Positions 1 to 8,524 of a DNA stretch of 43,729 nt are shown here, piece after piece; the stretch's first letter is position 1; each line of letters opens with the position of its first letter. This DNA is from Peptostreptococcaceae bacterium (lineage in GTDB: Bacteria; Bacillota; Clostridia; Peptostreptococcales; Peptostreptococcaceae). Location of the stretch: contig JAOARY010000015.1 of assembly GCA_025210335.1 (NCBI GenBank), positions 1 to 43,729 of the forward strand. Direction: 5' to 3'. Made by a program: the position numbers and the translations under genes. The notes beneath the pieces are model-generated. The model saw only the letters and a list, made by a program, of their open reading frames with translations, did not search any database and was not told the DNA's origin.

Positions 1-1386
1 GTGCACACAATATGGAAGCCAATTCCAGGCAGATTTAAAGATTATATAGCTATGCCTAAACCCAATATGTATCAATCATTACACACAACTGTTGTTGGTC
101 CTGATGGAGAACCAATAGAAATACAAATAAGAACTGAAGAAATGCATAAAACTGCTGAATATGGTATTGCTGCCCACTGGAAATACAAAGAAGGTAAAAC
201 AGATGAGCAAGAAGAAGAAGAAAATTCAGAAGATATGGACAAAAAACTTGTTTGGTTAAGACAGATGATGGAATGGCAAAAAGATTTAAATGATCCTAAA
301 GAATTTATGGAAGCATTAAAGATAGAATTATTTACAAATCAAGTTTTTGTATTTAGTCCAAAAGCTGATGTTGTAGAACTTCCAGCGGGATCAACTCCTG
401 TTGATTTTGCATATAAAGTGCATACAGCTGTAGGTAATAGATGCATAGGTGCGAAAGTCGATGGTAGAATAGTTCCTCTTGATTATAAGCTTAAAAATGG
501 TAATATTGTAGAGATAATAACATCTTCACATTCAAATGGACCTAGTAGAGACTGGCTTAATCTTGTAAAAAGTTCGCAAGCAAAAAATAAAATAAGACAA
601 TGGTTTAAAAAAGAAAGAAAACATGAAAACTTAGAACGTGGAAAACATATGCTTGAAAAAGAAGTTAAAAGATTAGCTTTGCCAGTTGGTATAGTACTAA
701 AGCATAAATTTATAACTGATATTGCAAAAAAATTTAATCAAAATACAGAAGAAGATTTTTATGCAACCATAGGTTATGGTGGCCTCACTTTAAGTCAAGT
801 AGTACCAAAAATCAAAGAGAAATATGAAAAAGAAAACAAAAAGAATGTAAAAGAAAATAATGAAATAAAAGAAAAGCAAGAGAATATAGTAGAAGTAAAG
901 GAAATTGAACAAAAGAAGAATGAAAATAAAAATAGAAGTCAAGGCATAGTGATAAAAGGTATAGATAATGTTTTGGTTAGATTTGCTAAATGTTGTAATC
1001 CTCTTCCGGGTGATGGGATTATTGGTTATATAACTCAAGGTCGTGGGATTTCTGTTCACAGAAAAGATTGTCCAAATATAGCAGGAGATGATGCTAATAC
1101 TAAAAATAGATTAATAGAAGTTTCTTGGAATATTGATAAGAAGGTATCTTTTGAAGCAGAAGTACAAGTAAAAGCAAATGATAGAAGAGGTCTTATCACT
1201 GAAGTTACACAAGTATTTGCTGAAAGTAAAATATCTTTAAATGGAATAAATGCAAGAACTAATAAAAATAAAATTGCTAATATGAATTTATTTATTGAAG
1301 TAAGTAGTATCGAACAATTAAATTCTATAATGAATAGATTAAATTCAATTCCTGGTGTATTAGATGTTTATAGAGTGATAAATTAG
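1..1386 (+). CDS. relA: RelA/SpoT (p)ppGpp synthetase/hydrolase, C-terminal part, 5' end outside window
   Basis: Bifunctional Rel-family enzyme of the stringent response, which makes and degrades (p)ppGpp on or near the ribosome. The frame is open from base 1, so the first GTG is an internal Val codon; about 270 of the usual 730 or so residues lie upstream. Visible domains are: the end of the synthetase domain ([20 protein letters not shown] and [10 protein letters not shown], residues 10-50); the TGS domain (about 109-176, [12 protein letters not shown]); a helical region; the Cys-containing zinc-finger/RIS domain ([10 protein letters not shown] with HRKDCPN, about 331-360); and a C-terminal ACT domain (about 386-461). 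A Lys/Glu-rich low-complexity linker (about 273-316) precedes the RIS domain and is longer than usual. It is followed by dtd, as in many clostridia. Catalytic hydrolase residues cannot be checked here. Confidence 0.95.
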   Translation: MHTIWKPIPGRFKDYIAMPKPNMYQSLHTTVVGPDGEPIEIQIRTEEMHKTAEYGIAAHWKYKEGKTDEQEEEENSEDMDKKLVWLRQMMEWQKDLNDPKEFMEALKIELFTNQVFVFSPKADVVELPAGSTPVDFAYKVHTAVGNRCIGAKVDGRIVPLDYKLKNGNIVEIITSSHSNGPSRDWLNLVKSSQAKNKIRQWFKKERKHENLERGKHMLEKEVKRLALPVGIVLKHKFITDIAKKFNQNTEEDFYATIGYGGLTLSQVVPKIKEKYEKENKKNVKENNEIKEKQENIVEVKEIEQKKNENKNRSQGIVIKGIDNVLVRFAKCCNPLPGDGIIGYITQGRGISVHRKDCPNIAGDDANTKNRLIEVSWNIDKKVSFEAEVQVKANDRRGLITEVTQVFAESKISLNGINARTNKNKIANMNLFIEVSSIEQLNSIMNRLNSIPGVLDVYRVIN

Positions 1387-1463
1387 TATAAACTTATTGA
1401 TATCAATACTAAATTGTTTTATAATATTAGGAATAAATTTTTTATTTTATAGGGGTGAATTTA

Positions 1464-1913
1464 ATGAGAGCAGTAGTACAAAGAGTTAAAAGTTCAAAAG
1501 TAGAAGTTGAAGGTCAAGTTAAAGGTGAAGTAAAAAAAGGTCTTATGGTTCTTCTTGGTGTAACACATGAGGATACAAAGAAAGATGTTGATTATATGGT
1601 CGATAAAATCTTGAAGCTTAGAATATTTGAAGATGAAGATGAAAAGATGAATAAATCCTTAATTGATATAGATGGAGAGCTATTAGTGGTATCTCAATTT
1701 ACTTTGTTTGGAGATTGTAGAAAAGGAAAAAGACCTAGTTTTTCAAATGCGGCAAAACCAGATCATGCAACAGACTTATATGAAGATTTCTTAGAAAAAT
1801 CTAAAGAGCTTTGTAAAAAAGTTGAAAGTGGTGAATTTGGTGCTAATATGCAAGTAGATATATTAAATGATGGTCCTGTTACGATGCTAATAGATTCAAA
1901 AAAATTATTCTAA
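1464..1913 (+). CDS. dtd: D-aminoacyl-tRNA deacylase
   Basis: Removes D-amino acids wrongly attached to tRNA. About 149 residues, full family length. The two catalytic signatures are present: SQFTLFGD (the SQxT motif) and [10 protein letters not shown] (the Gly-cisPro motif of the opposite subunit of the dimer). An in-frame GTG at 1455 would add three residues, but ATG at 1464 is preferred because AGGGGTG at 1451-1457 sits 6 bases upstream and the protein then begins MRAVVQR, the typical N-terminus of the family. The gene lies 77 bases after relA and is closed by a long hairpin. Confidence 0.95.
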   Translation: MRAVVQRVKSSKVEVEGQVKGEVKKGLMVLLGVTHEDTKKDVDYMVDKILKLRIFEDEDEKMNKSLIDIDGELLVVSQFTLFGDCRKGKRPSFSNAAKPDHATDLYEDFLEKSKELCKKVESGEFGANMQVDILNDGPVTMLIDSKKLF

Positions 1914-1925
1914 AAGATATTTATG

Positions 1926-1984
1926 AAGATAGTATTAATATTAGATAAACTTTTTAGATTTTATCTAATATTTTATACTATCTT
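1926..1984 (+). terminator. long hairpin after dtd
   Basis: An imperfect inverted repeat of about 24 bases per arm (1926-1949 and 1960-1984; AAGATAGTAT pairing with ATACTATCTT) is followed by TTATTTTATATTT. It ends the relA-dtd unit or weakens read-through into the hydrolase gene. Confidence 0.6.
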
Positions 1985-2055
1985 TTATTTTATATTTGAG
2001 TAATTGCATAGAATATAGTAAAATAGATATGTTAAAAAATTTTGGAGGTGGACTT

Positions 2056-2679
2056 GTGATATTAAAACATTTTGTTGGAGGAATATATGCGGTAAATGCA
2101 TATTTGCTAGCGGATGAAGATTCAAAAGAAGCTATTGTTGTAGATCCTTCAGGTAAGATAGATGAAATATTAGAAGATATAAAAACTAATGATTTGAATT
2201 TAAAATACATAGTATTAACTCATGCTCATGCAGATCATATGTGTGCATTAAAAGAAATTCTTAATAAAACGAATGTGGATTTACTTATTAATGAAAATGA
2301 TAAGGATTTGCTTTTAGATTCACAAAATAATTTATCATATAGAATATGTAAAGAGCTTATTGAATTGGAAGCTAACAGATATTTAAAAGATGGAGAAATA
2401 ATTAATTTAGGTTCTAAGGAAGTAAAAATAATAGAAACTCCAGGACATACAAAGGGAAGTATGTGCTTACTTTGTGAGGATATATTAATAACAGGAGACA
2501 CTCTTTTTGCTGGTTCAATTGGAAGAAGTGATTTATATGGTGGGGATTTTGATGAATTAGATGAATCTTTAAATAAATTAGCGAAATTAAATGATGACAT
2601 AAGGGTATTTCCAGGTCATGGTGGTTTTTCTACAATTGGAAGAGAAAAGCAAGTAAATCCTTTTATGAAAGGGAAGTAG
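2056..2679 (+). CDS. MBL-fold hydrolase, glyoxalase II-like
   Basis: Metallo-beta-lactamase-fold hydrolase of about 207 residues, in the group usually annotated as hydroxyacylglutathione hydrolase-like. The dinuclear metal motif THAHADH is followed by GHTKGS, TGDTLF and FPGHG, which supply the remaining His and Asp ligands. The frame is open further upstream to a TTG at 1996, but the GTG at 2056 is preferred: GGAGGTG at 2044-2050 lies 5 bases before it, and the protein then starts VILKHFVGGIYAVNAY as homologues do. True substrate unknown; glutathione is uncommon in clostridia, so a different thioester is plausible. It lies 6 bases upstream of hemZ and is conserved between dtd and hemZ in related genomes. 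Confidence 0.85.
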   Translation: MILKHFVGGIYAVNAYLLADEDSKEAIVVDPSGKIDEILEDIKTNDLNLKYIVLTHAHADHMCALKEILNKTNVDLLINENDKDLLLDSQNNLSYRICKELIELEANRYLKDGEIINLGSKEVKIIETPGHTKGSMCLLCEDILITGDTLFAGSIGRSDLYGGDFDELDESLNKLAKLNDDIRVFPGHGGFSTIGREKQVNPFMKGK

Positions 2680-2685
2680 TAAAAA

Positions 2686-4116
2686 ATGATAAAAGTTTAT
2701 TTGGATAAAGAAAATTTTAGATATGATGTAGATTCTATGCTAAAAATATTTACGAAAGAATATAAATTTTTAGAAGAAGAAAAAGATGTTGATATATCAA
2801 TATCTTTTGATCAAGAAAAATCTCTAATAAAATATTATGAAAATAAATTAATTGAAATAGTAATTAAAAAAGAAGATTTAATTCATTTGGATATGAAAAA
2901 AGCTGTTAAAAAAGAGCTTTATAAAATTTTATCAAATAAATTTGATAAAACACAAGCTTGGGGAATACTAATAGGTATAAGACCAACTAAGATTGTTCAT
3001 AATTTATATAATAAAGGTTATGATGTAAATCAAATAAAAGATATTTTAAAAGAAGAATATTTAGTATCTGATGAAAAAATTGATTTGATGATTGACATTT
3101 GTAAAAAGGAAAGAAAATTTTTAGATTTTACAAATCACAATAAAGTTTCTGTTTATATAAGTATACCATTTTGTTATACTAGATGTATTTATTGTTCATT
3201 TCCATCACATATAATTTCAAAATGGGGACATTTAACAAAGAATTATATGAATGCTCTTAAAAAAGAAATTATAAGTATTTCTAAATATTTAAAAAAATTA
3301 GATAAAGAAATAGAAAGCATATATATTGGTGGTGGAACACCTAGTGCTATTTCAAAAGAGGATATAGATTTTTTATTAACTACTGTGGAAAATAATTTTG
3401 ATTTATCCAAATGTAAAGAATTTACTTTTGAAGCGGGAAGAGTAGACACTTTAACTGAAGAGAAATTAAGAATCATAAGGAAACACAAAGTAGATAGAAT
3501 TAGTATAAATCCTCAGACTATGAATGATGAAACTTTAAAGAAAATAAATAGAAAACATGATAGTAAAGATATATGTTATTGGTTTAAAAAAGCTAGAGAA
3601 ATAGGCTTTTCTAATATAAATATGGATATAATTTTAGGACTTATAGATGAAGATGTGGATATGGTTAAAAATACATTGGAAGAAATAAAAAAATTAAATC
3701 CAGAAAGTTTAACTGTTCATACATTGGCCTTAAAAAGAGCTTCTGATTTAAATAAAATAGATATGGATATTGAAGTTTTAAAATATGAAGATATGAAAAA
3801 AATGGTTGATATTTCTATGGAATTTGCGGGGCAAATGGATATGACACCTTATTATATGTATAGACAAAGACAAATACTTGGAAATCTTGAAAACATAGGT
3901 TATTCCAAAGTGAATTTTGAATCAGTATATAATATACAAATAATGGAGGAAAAACAAAGTATAATAGCTTTAGGTGCAGGGGGAATATCAAAAATTTATT
4001 ATCAAAAAGAAGATAGATTAGTTAGAGTTCCTAATGTAAAAGATATAGAGCATTATATAAATAGAATTGATGAAATGATAAAAAGAAAAGAAGATGAATT
4101 ATTTAAGGAGGCATAA
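2686..4116 (+). CDS. hemZ: radical SAM coproporphyrinogen III dehydrogenase-like protein HemZ
   Basis: Radical SAM protein of the HemN/HemZ family, 476 residues. The [4Fe-4S] motif CxxxCxxC is at Cys163, Cys167 and Cys170 (IPFCYTRCIYC), followed by the SAM-binding GGGTPS motif. An N-terminal extension of about 150 residues before the radical SAM core is characteristic of the HemZ subgroup. HemZ proteins are annotated as oxygen-independent coproporphyrinogen dehydrogenases acting in anaerobic haem synthesis. No other haem gene is in the window, so the true role in this organism is inferred only from family. It lies 6 bases after the MBL hydrolase and 2 bases before aspS, so these three genes are probably co-transcribed. 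The ATG at 2686 is the first codon of the family N-terminus; its RBS (AAAGGGAAG) overlaps the previous stop region. Confidence 0.88.
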   Translation: MIKVYLDKENFRYDVDSMLKIFTKEYKFLEEEKDVDISISFDQEKSLIKYYENKLIEIVIKKEDLIHLDMKKAVKKELYKILSNKFDKTQAWGILIGIRPTKIVHNLYNKGYDVNQIKDILKEEYLVSDEKIDLMIDICKKERKFLDFTNHNKVSVYISIPFCYTRCIYCSFPSHIISKWGHLTKNYMNALKKEIISISKYLKKLDKEIESIYIGGGTPSAISKEDIDFLLTTVENNFDLSKCKEFTFEAGRVDTLTEEKLRIIRKHKVDRISINPQTMNDETLKKINRKHDSKDICYWFKKAREIGFSNINMDIILGLIDEDVDMVKNTLEEIKKLNPESLTVHTLALKRASDLNKIDMDIEVLKYEDMKKMVDISMEFAGQMDMTPYYMYRQRQILGNLENIGYSKVNFESVYNIQIMEEKQSIIALGAGGISKIYYQKEDRLVRVPNVKDIEHYINRIDEMIKRKEDELFKEA

Positions 4117-4118
4117 AG

Positions 4119-5900
4119 ATGGAAACAATGAAAGGACTTAAAAGAAGTCATTATTGTGGAGAGCTTAGAGAAAGTCATATAGGCGAAGAAGTTACTCTTA
4201 TGGGATGGGTTCAAAGAAAGAGAAATTTAGGAGGTCTTATATTCGTAGACCTTAGAGATATAAAAGGAATTGCTCAAATAGTTTTTGATACAGATGTTTC
4301 TTTAGAAGCATTTTCAAAGGCTGAAAAATTAGGATCTGAATACGTAATAGCTATAAAAGGTGAAGTTTGTGAAAGATCTTCAAAAAATCCTAATATGGAA
4401 ACTGGAAATATAGAAATTTTTGCAAAAGAAATTAGAGTTTTAAGTGAATCTCAAACTCCACCTATATATATAAAAGATGATGATACTGTAAAAGAAGATT
4501 TAAGACTTAAATATAGATATTTAGATTTAAGAAAACCATATATGCAAAAGAATTTAATTTTAAGACATAAGGTAGCTAATATTGTAAGAAATTATTTATC
4601 TGATAATAATTTCTTAGAAGTTGAAACACCTATGTTAAATAAACCAACTCCAGAAGGTGCTAGAGATTATTTAGTTCCATCAAGAGTAAATCCAGGTAAA
4701 TTTTTTGCGCTACCTCAATCACCTCAAATTTTTAAGCAATTACTTATGGTATCAGGAATGGACAGATATTTCCAAATAACTAAATGTTTTAGAGATGAAG
4801 ATTTAAGAGCGGACAGACAACCTGAGTTTACACAAATAGACTGTGAACTTAGTTTTGTTGAAATAGATGACATTATAGAAATAATGGAAACTATGATGCA
4901 AAAAGTGTTCAAGGAAGCATTAGATGTGAATGTTTCAGTTCCATTCGAAAGAATTACTTACAAAGAAGCTATGGAAAAATTTGGATCAGATAAGCCTGAT
5001 TTAAGATTTGGATTTGAAATACAAGATATATCAGATGTTGTAAAAGACTGTGATTTTAAAGTATTTTCTGGTGCAGTTGCAAATGGTGGAAGTGTAAGAG
5101 GTATAAATGTAGCTTCATATGAAGATAGATTTAGTAGAAAAAACATTTCTAAATTAGAAGATTTTGTTAAAGATTATAAAGCTAAAGGTTTAGCATGGAT
5201 AAAGATAACTAAAGATGGAATAAATTCTCCAATAGCTAAATTCTTAGGTGATGATATAGTAAATAATATAGTGGAAAAAATGTCTGCTAAAGAAGGCGAT
5301 TTATTATTATTTGTAGCTGATAAAAATCAAGTTGTATTTAATGCATTAGGAGCACTTAGAAATGAAGTTGCTAAGAGATTAGAAATATTAGATAAAAATG
5401 AATATAAACTTGCTTGGGTTACAGAGTTCCCATTATTAGAATTTGATGAAGATGCTAATAGATATGTTGCAATGCATCATCCGTTTACATCTCCTATGGA
5501 TGAGGATATAGATAAAATGGAAACTAATCCTGGTGAAGTTAGAGCTAAGGCTTATGATTTAGTTTTAAATGGATATGAATTAGGTGGAGGAAGTATTAGA
5601 ATTTTTAATAGTGAATTACAATCCAAAATGTTTAATCTATTAGGATTTAGTGAAGAAGAAGCATATGAAAAATTTGGATTCTTATTAAATGCATTTAAAT
5701 ATGGAGTACCACCACATGGAGGAATTGCTTTTGGATTAGATAGACTTATAATGCTTTTAGCGAAAGAAGATAATATAAGACAAGTAATAGCATTCCCTAA
5801 GACTCAAAATGCTTCTTGCTTGATGACAGATGCACCTGCTAAAGCAGATCAAAATCAATTAGAAGAACTAAGTATAATGTTAAATTTAAAAGAAGATTAA
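4119..5900 (+). CDS. aspS: aspartyl-tRNA synthetase
   Basis: Class II aminoacyl-tRNA synthetase charging tRNA-Asp, bacterial type, 593 residues (usual 585-600). In order it shows an N-terminal OB-fold anticodon-binding domain (GWVQRKRNLGGLIFVDLRD), the Asp-binding LPQSPQ(I)FKQ segment, class II motif 2 (FRDEDLRADRQPEFTQ), the bacterial GAD insertion (about 280-415) and motif 3 (GGIAFGLDRL). AAGGAGG at 4105-4111 gives a strong RBS for the ATG at 4119, 2 bases after the hemZ stop. hisS, which often lies between hemZ and aspS in clostridia, is missing here. Nothing in the sequence distinguishes a discriminating from a non-discriminating (Asx) enzyme. Confidence 0.97.
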   Translation: METMKGLKRSHYCGELRESHIGEEVTLMGWVQRKRNLGGLIFVDLRDIKGIAQIVFDTDVSLEAFSKAEKLGSEYVIAIKGEVCERSSKNPNMETGNIEIFAKEIRVLSESQTPPIYIKDDDTVKEDLRLKYRYLDLRKPYMQKNLILRHKVANIVRNYLSDNNFLEVETPMLNKPTPEGARDYLVPSRVNPGKFFALPQSPQIFKQLLMVSGMDRYFQITKCFRDEDLRADRQPEFTQIDCELSFVEIDDIIEIMETMMQKVFKEALDVNVSVPFERITYKEAMEKFGSDKPDLRFGFEIQDISDVVKDCDFKVFSGAVANGGSVRGINVASYEDRFSRKNISKLEDFVKDYKAKGLAWIKITKDGINSPIAKFLGDDIVNNIVEKMSAKEGDLLLFVADKNQVVFNALGALRNEVAKRLEILDKNEYKLAWVTEFPLLEFDEDANRYVAMHHPFTSPMDEDIDKMETNPGEVRAKAYDLVLNGYELGGGSIRIFNSELQSKMFNLLGFSEEEAYEKFGFLLNAFKYGVPPHGGIAFGLDRLIMLLAKEDNIRQVIAFPKTQNASCLMTDAPAKADQNQLEELSIMLNLKED

Positions 5901-5920
5901 TTTTTATAATAGATTATAAT

Positions 5921-5956
5921 ACTAAAAAAGAAGGTTTTAAAACCTTCTTTTTTAGT
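5921..5956 (+). terminator. Rho-independent terminator after aspS
   Basis: A perfect 36-base palindrome with the core AAGAAGGTTTTAAAACCTTC and an A-rich upstream and T-rich downstream flank, 20 bases after the aspS stop. It can act in both directions but faces only the upstream operon. Confidence 0.85.
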
Positions 5957-6003
5957 ATATAATATACCTATGTAGGGTAATTTATAAAAAAGGAGTATTT
6001 GTT

Positions 6004-6255
6004 ATGAATTTAAAAAATCATATTATGTCATTTTTTTTATTTTTAGTTTTATTATTTGTATTTTTTAGAGATAAATTTAATACAAAAATCGTTTTATTTG
6101 TACTGATTTTTGGAGTAGCTATGGAAGCATTAAGATATTTTATAAGAGGATATTTGGGGAATATAAATGCAAAACATGAAACAAAGGTATTTATTGAAAG
6201 AATACTTTTGATAGTGTTTTTAGTTGTATTTTTAATGTTATACAAAAGTTTTTAA
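6004..6255 (+). CDS. small hydrophobic membrane protein, function unknown
   Basis: Not recognised. 83 residues with three predicted membrane segments (about 8-22, 28-46 and 64-80) and a short basic loop between the second and third. AAGGAG at 5990-5995 precedes the ATG by 8 bases, supporting translation. It is the first gene of a probable three-gene unit: the CsoR-like regulator begins 13 bases after its stop, and the RseC-like membrane protein follows directly. A role linked to metal or redox stress could be guessed from the neighbours, but nothing in the protein itself shows it. Confidence 0.65.
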   Translation: MNLKNHIMSFFLFLVLLFVFFRDKFNTKIVLFVLIFGVAMEALRYFIRGYLGNINAKHETKVFIERILLIVFLVVFLMLYKSF

Positions 6256-6268
6256 TCTGGAGGGGAAG

Positions 6269-6559
6269 ATGGAAAAAAAATTATCAAAAAAGAATGATAA
6301 AGATGCTTTGATAAAAAGACTAAGGCGTATAGAGGGACAGGTAAAAGGAATACAAAAGATGATTGAAAATGATAAATATTGTGTTGATATATTAATACAA
6401 ATAGCTGCAATTAGATCAGCAATTGATAAAGTTGGTGGGATAATGTTAAAAAATCATGTTAATACTTGTGTAAAATCTTCATTGGAAAATGAATGTGATA
6501 CGAAAAAAGATGAGATAATAGATGAACTTATAAATACTATGCTTAAATTTATGAAGTAG
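6269..6559 (+). CDS. CsoR-family metal-sensing repressor
   Basis: All-helical DUF156/CsoR-family repressor, 96 residues, that would bind operator DNA as a tetramer and release it on metal binding. The N-terminal region has RRIEGQVKGIQKMI, the usual DNA-facing helix. The copper ligand set is intact with exact CsoR spacing: Cys38, His63 and Cys67 (KYCVDIL and NHVNTC; gaps of 25 and 4). This argues for a Cu(I) sensor rather than RcnR/FrmR, which need an N-terminal His, or CstR, which lacks the His. The RBS is GGAGGGG at 6259-6265. No copper ATPase or chaperone is adjacent, so the target genes may be elsewhere or may be the two membrane proteins flanking it. Confidence 0.85.
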   Translation: MEKKLSKKNDKDALIKRLRRIEGQVKGIQKMIENDKYCVDILIQIAAIRSAIDKVGGIMLKNHVNTCVKSSLENECDTKKDEIIDELINTMLKFMK

Positions 6560-6568
6560 GTGAATTCG

Positions 6569-7009
6569 TTGAGAGAAATAGGAACTGTAAAAAGTTTAAA
6601 TAAAGAATATGCAAAGATAAGTATGCAAAGAAGTGCTGCTTGTGAAGGCTGTAAAGCCTGTAGAATGGGTATGGAAGAAAATGAAATGGAGATAGATGTT
6701 TTAAATCTTTGTGATGCGAATATTGGAGATAGAGTTGAAATTAATTTAGATTCACCAGATGTTTTAAGAGCTGCTATGATTGTTTATGCAATCCCTCTTT
6801 TTGGATTCTTATTATCGATATATATATCATATACAGCGCTTGTAAAGATGAATTTTAATACTGGTGTTGAAGTTATATCATTTTTAATATCAGCATTTGT
6901 TATGTTTATAATATTTACAATAATAAAATCAAAGGATAAGGAATTTAAAGATAGTAAAAAATATACACCTACTATAACTAAAATAGTAGAAAAAAATAAA
7001 AGAGTTTAA
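6569..7009 (+). CDS. RseC/MucC-family (SoxR-reducing system-like) membrane protein
   Basis: About 146 residues. An N-terminal soluble part carries CxxCxxC (CEGCKAC, Cys25/28/31), followed by two membrane helices (about 68-90 and 98-118) and a basic tail. This is the RseC_MucC family layout, associated elsewhere with control of sigma-E and with the Rnf/Rsx electron-transfer complex. An in-frame GTG at 6560 directly follows the csoR stop, but the TTG at 6569 is preferred because AGGTGA at 6558-6563 is then a properly spaced RBS. The gene is translationally close to csoR. No rnf genes are in the window. Its stop codon overlaps the stop of the minus-strand gene beyond it, inside a shared terminator. 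Confidence 0.75.
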   Translation: MREIGTVKSLNKEYAKISMQRSAACEGCKACRMGMEENEMEIDVLNLCDANIGDRVEINLDSPDVLRAAMIVYAIPLFGFLLSIYISYTALVKMNFNTGVEVISFLISAFVMFIIFTIIKSKDKEFKDSKKYTPTITKIVEKNKRV

Positions 7010-7027
7010 GCTCTTTTATTTTTTTTT
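6995..7027. terminator. bidirectional terminator shared by two convergent genes
   Basis: The 10-base arms AATAAAAGAG (6995-7004) and CTCTTTTATT (7011-7020) enclose a 6-base loop, with A-rich sequence on the left and a T run on the right. The stop codons of the plus-strand RseC-like gene (7007-7009) and the minus-strand exporter gene (7006-7008) both lie in the loop. Confidence 0.85.
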
Positions 7028-7464
7028 ATTATTTTTAATTTATGAATTTTTATAAGTCTTGAAAATGATGTGACTATTATAATTCCCATTGATATTGCAC
7101 CGGCTATGAATAAAGTGTCTACACCGGTTTTTATAGCTGAATAAAAATCATTATTTATTAGATGAATCATGGATAAATAAATACCATAACCAGGAACTAA
7201 TGGAATTATTCCTGGTATTACATATAGAGTAACTGGTGTTTTATTTATTCTTGCAAATATTTCACCTAGTATTCCAATTACTATTGATGCTAAAAAATTA
7301 GGAAAAGGATTTGAATTAAAAATTTCTTTGTTAAAAATAAAAACACACCAACCTATTGCACCTGTTAAGCAACTATGAATTATATATTTTTTTGGTACAT
7401 TAAATAATATACAAAAACCTAATGTTGCAAAAAAAGAGATTATAAAATCTTTTAAATATATCAT
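7006..7464 (-). CDS. threonine/serine exporter-like small subunit (YjjB/DUF3815 type)
   Basis: 152-residue membrane protein with about four helices, rich in Gly and Pro (GAIGWCVF, VIPGIIPLVPGYGIY). This is the C-terminal half of the ThrE permease fold, which in many bacteria is a separate YjjB-like protein. The partner YjjP-like gene lies immediately upstream with a 4-base overlap (7461-7464), so the two are translationally coupled and probably form one transporter. Family members export threonine or serine (ThrE) or succinate (YjjPB in E. coli); the substrate here is not visible. Possible functional link: glyA, acting on serine and glycine, lies divergently beyond the pair. Confidence 0.82.
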   Translation of the reverse strand: MIYLKDFIISFFATLGFCILFNVPKKYIIHSCLTGAIGWCVFIFNKEIFNSNPFPNFLASIVIGILGEIFARINKTPVTLYVIPGIIPLVPGYGIYLSMIHLINNDFYSAIKTGVDTLFIAGAISMGIIIVTSFSRLIKIHKLKIIKKNKRA

Positions 7465-8246
7465 ATTATAAATCCTCCTCCAAATACTTTAATCCAAAAG
7501 TTTATTATAAATCCAGCTCCAACTGCTATTGAAATAGCAATAACAATAGCTTCGAAAATTTTGGAAGTACCAGAAACTAAATCTAAAGAGATTAAATCTC
7601 TAATACCATTAGTAAGAGAAACCCCAGGAACAAATGGCATTAAAGAGCCAACAACAATTTTATCAAATTGAACTTCATTAAAAGCTAAAACGGTAATTAT
7701 TGATAGTGTTGATATACTACATCCAGCAATAATAAATGATAAAAAATTTGTATCTCCGATTTTTTCTATTTTATCAAATATAAACATGGATATTATGGAA
7801 ATAAAAAAGGCAAATATAAATTCCCTCATACCTCCTTTAAATAAAAGGCAGAAGAAAGCTGATGATATACCAACATTTAAATATTTTGTAAATTCACTAT
7901 AATTTAAATTTTTACTATAAAGCTCTTCTAGTCGTTTGTGCGCTGTTTTATAATCAATTGTATTAGAAGTTAAATCTCTAGATATATTATTAGCTATTAC
8001 TATTTTATTAAGGTTCATACCTCTTTTTTTTATTCTTTTAATATAATTTGTATTTTCATTAGTATTTGAAGAAATAAAAATACCAGTTGGTGTTACAAAT
8101 GAGCTTACTGTATTTATACCTAAAGAGGAACATATACGTTGAATAGTTTCTTCAACTCTATAAGTTTCTCCTCCGTTTTCTAATATGATTTCTCCTGCAA
8201 GTAATGCTATTTTCATAATTTCCTTTTCATTATATAATTTATTCAA
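7461..8246 (-). CDS. threonine/serine exporter-like large subunit (YjjP/DUF1212 type)
   Basis: 261 residues. The soluble N-terminal domain (about 1-115) has the typical family features ALLAGEIILENGGETYRVEE and FVTPTGIFIS, followed by five membrane helices (about 120-258) including GSLMPFVPGVSLTNGIRDL. This is the N-terminal half of the ThrE fold. The TTG start at 8246 is preferred because GGAGGTG on the minus strand (about 8251-8257) is correctly spaced; an ATG ten codons later (8216) lacks an obvious RBS. It is the first gene of a two-gene minus-strand operon that ends at the shared terminator. Confidence 0.84.
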   Translation of the reverse strand: MNKLYNEKEIMKIALLAGEIILENGGETYRVEETIQRICSSLGINTVSSFVTPTGIFISSNTNENTNYIKRIKKRGMNLNKIVIANNISRDLTSNTIDYKTAHKRLEELYSKNLNYSEFTKYLNVGISSAFFCLLFKGGMREFIFAFFISIISMFIFDKIEKIGDTNFLSFIIAGCSISTLSIITVLAFNEVQFDKIVVGSLMPFVPGVSLTNGIRDLISLDLVSGTSKIFEAIVIAISIAVGAGFIINFWIKVFGGGFII

Positions 8247-8435
8247 AAAAACACCTCCATAAAAAGATATTTGTAAATTTATCTATAAATAATTATTTTT
8301 AATTTAGATTTAGTTTAAATAATTAAACAACATATAAGAATATATACTATTAAAAATAGAAATTCAATATAAAATTTTAAAATTTAATAAAAAAATAATA
8401 TAAGTATTTAAACTTCTTTTGATAAGTTGGTAATA

Positions 8436-8464
8436 GTGACAATATAAGTTATATTGGGTATAAT
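8436..8464 (+). promoter_or_regulatory. probable promoter of glyA
   Basis: GTGACA (8436-8441), a 17-base spacer and a perfect TATAAT (8459-8464), 61 bases upstream of the GTG start. The remaining upstream DNA back to 8247 is AT-rich with nothing else recognised. Confidence 0.65.
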
Positions 8465-8524
8465 GAATATAGATCAAATTTTTATTTAAAGTAACTAAAA
8501 TTGAATTTAAGGAGCTGATATTCT

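Noticed and set aside
790..1059. 89-codon hydrophobic minus-strand frame
   Set aside because: It is the complement of the Lys/Glu-rich relA linker, which reads as Phe/Tyr/Leu; not a real membrane protein.
8465..8524. Search for a glycine riboswitch before glyA
   Set aside because: The leader is only about 55 bases from the predicted start and contains none of the conserved riboswitch core.
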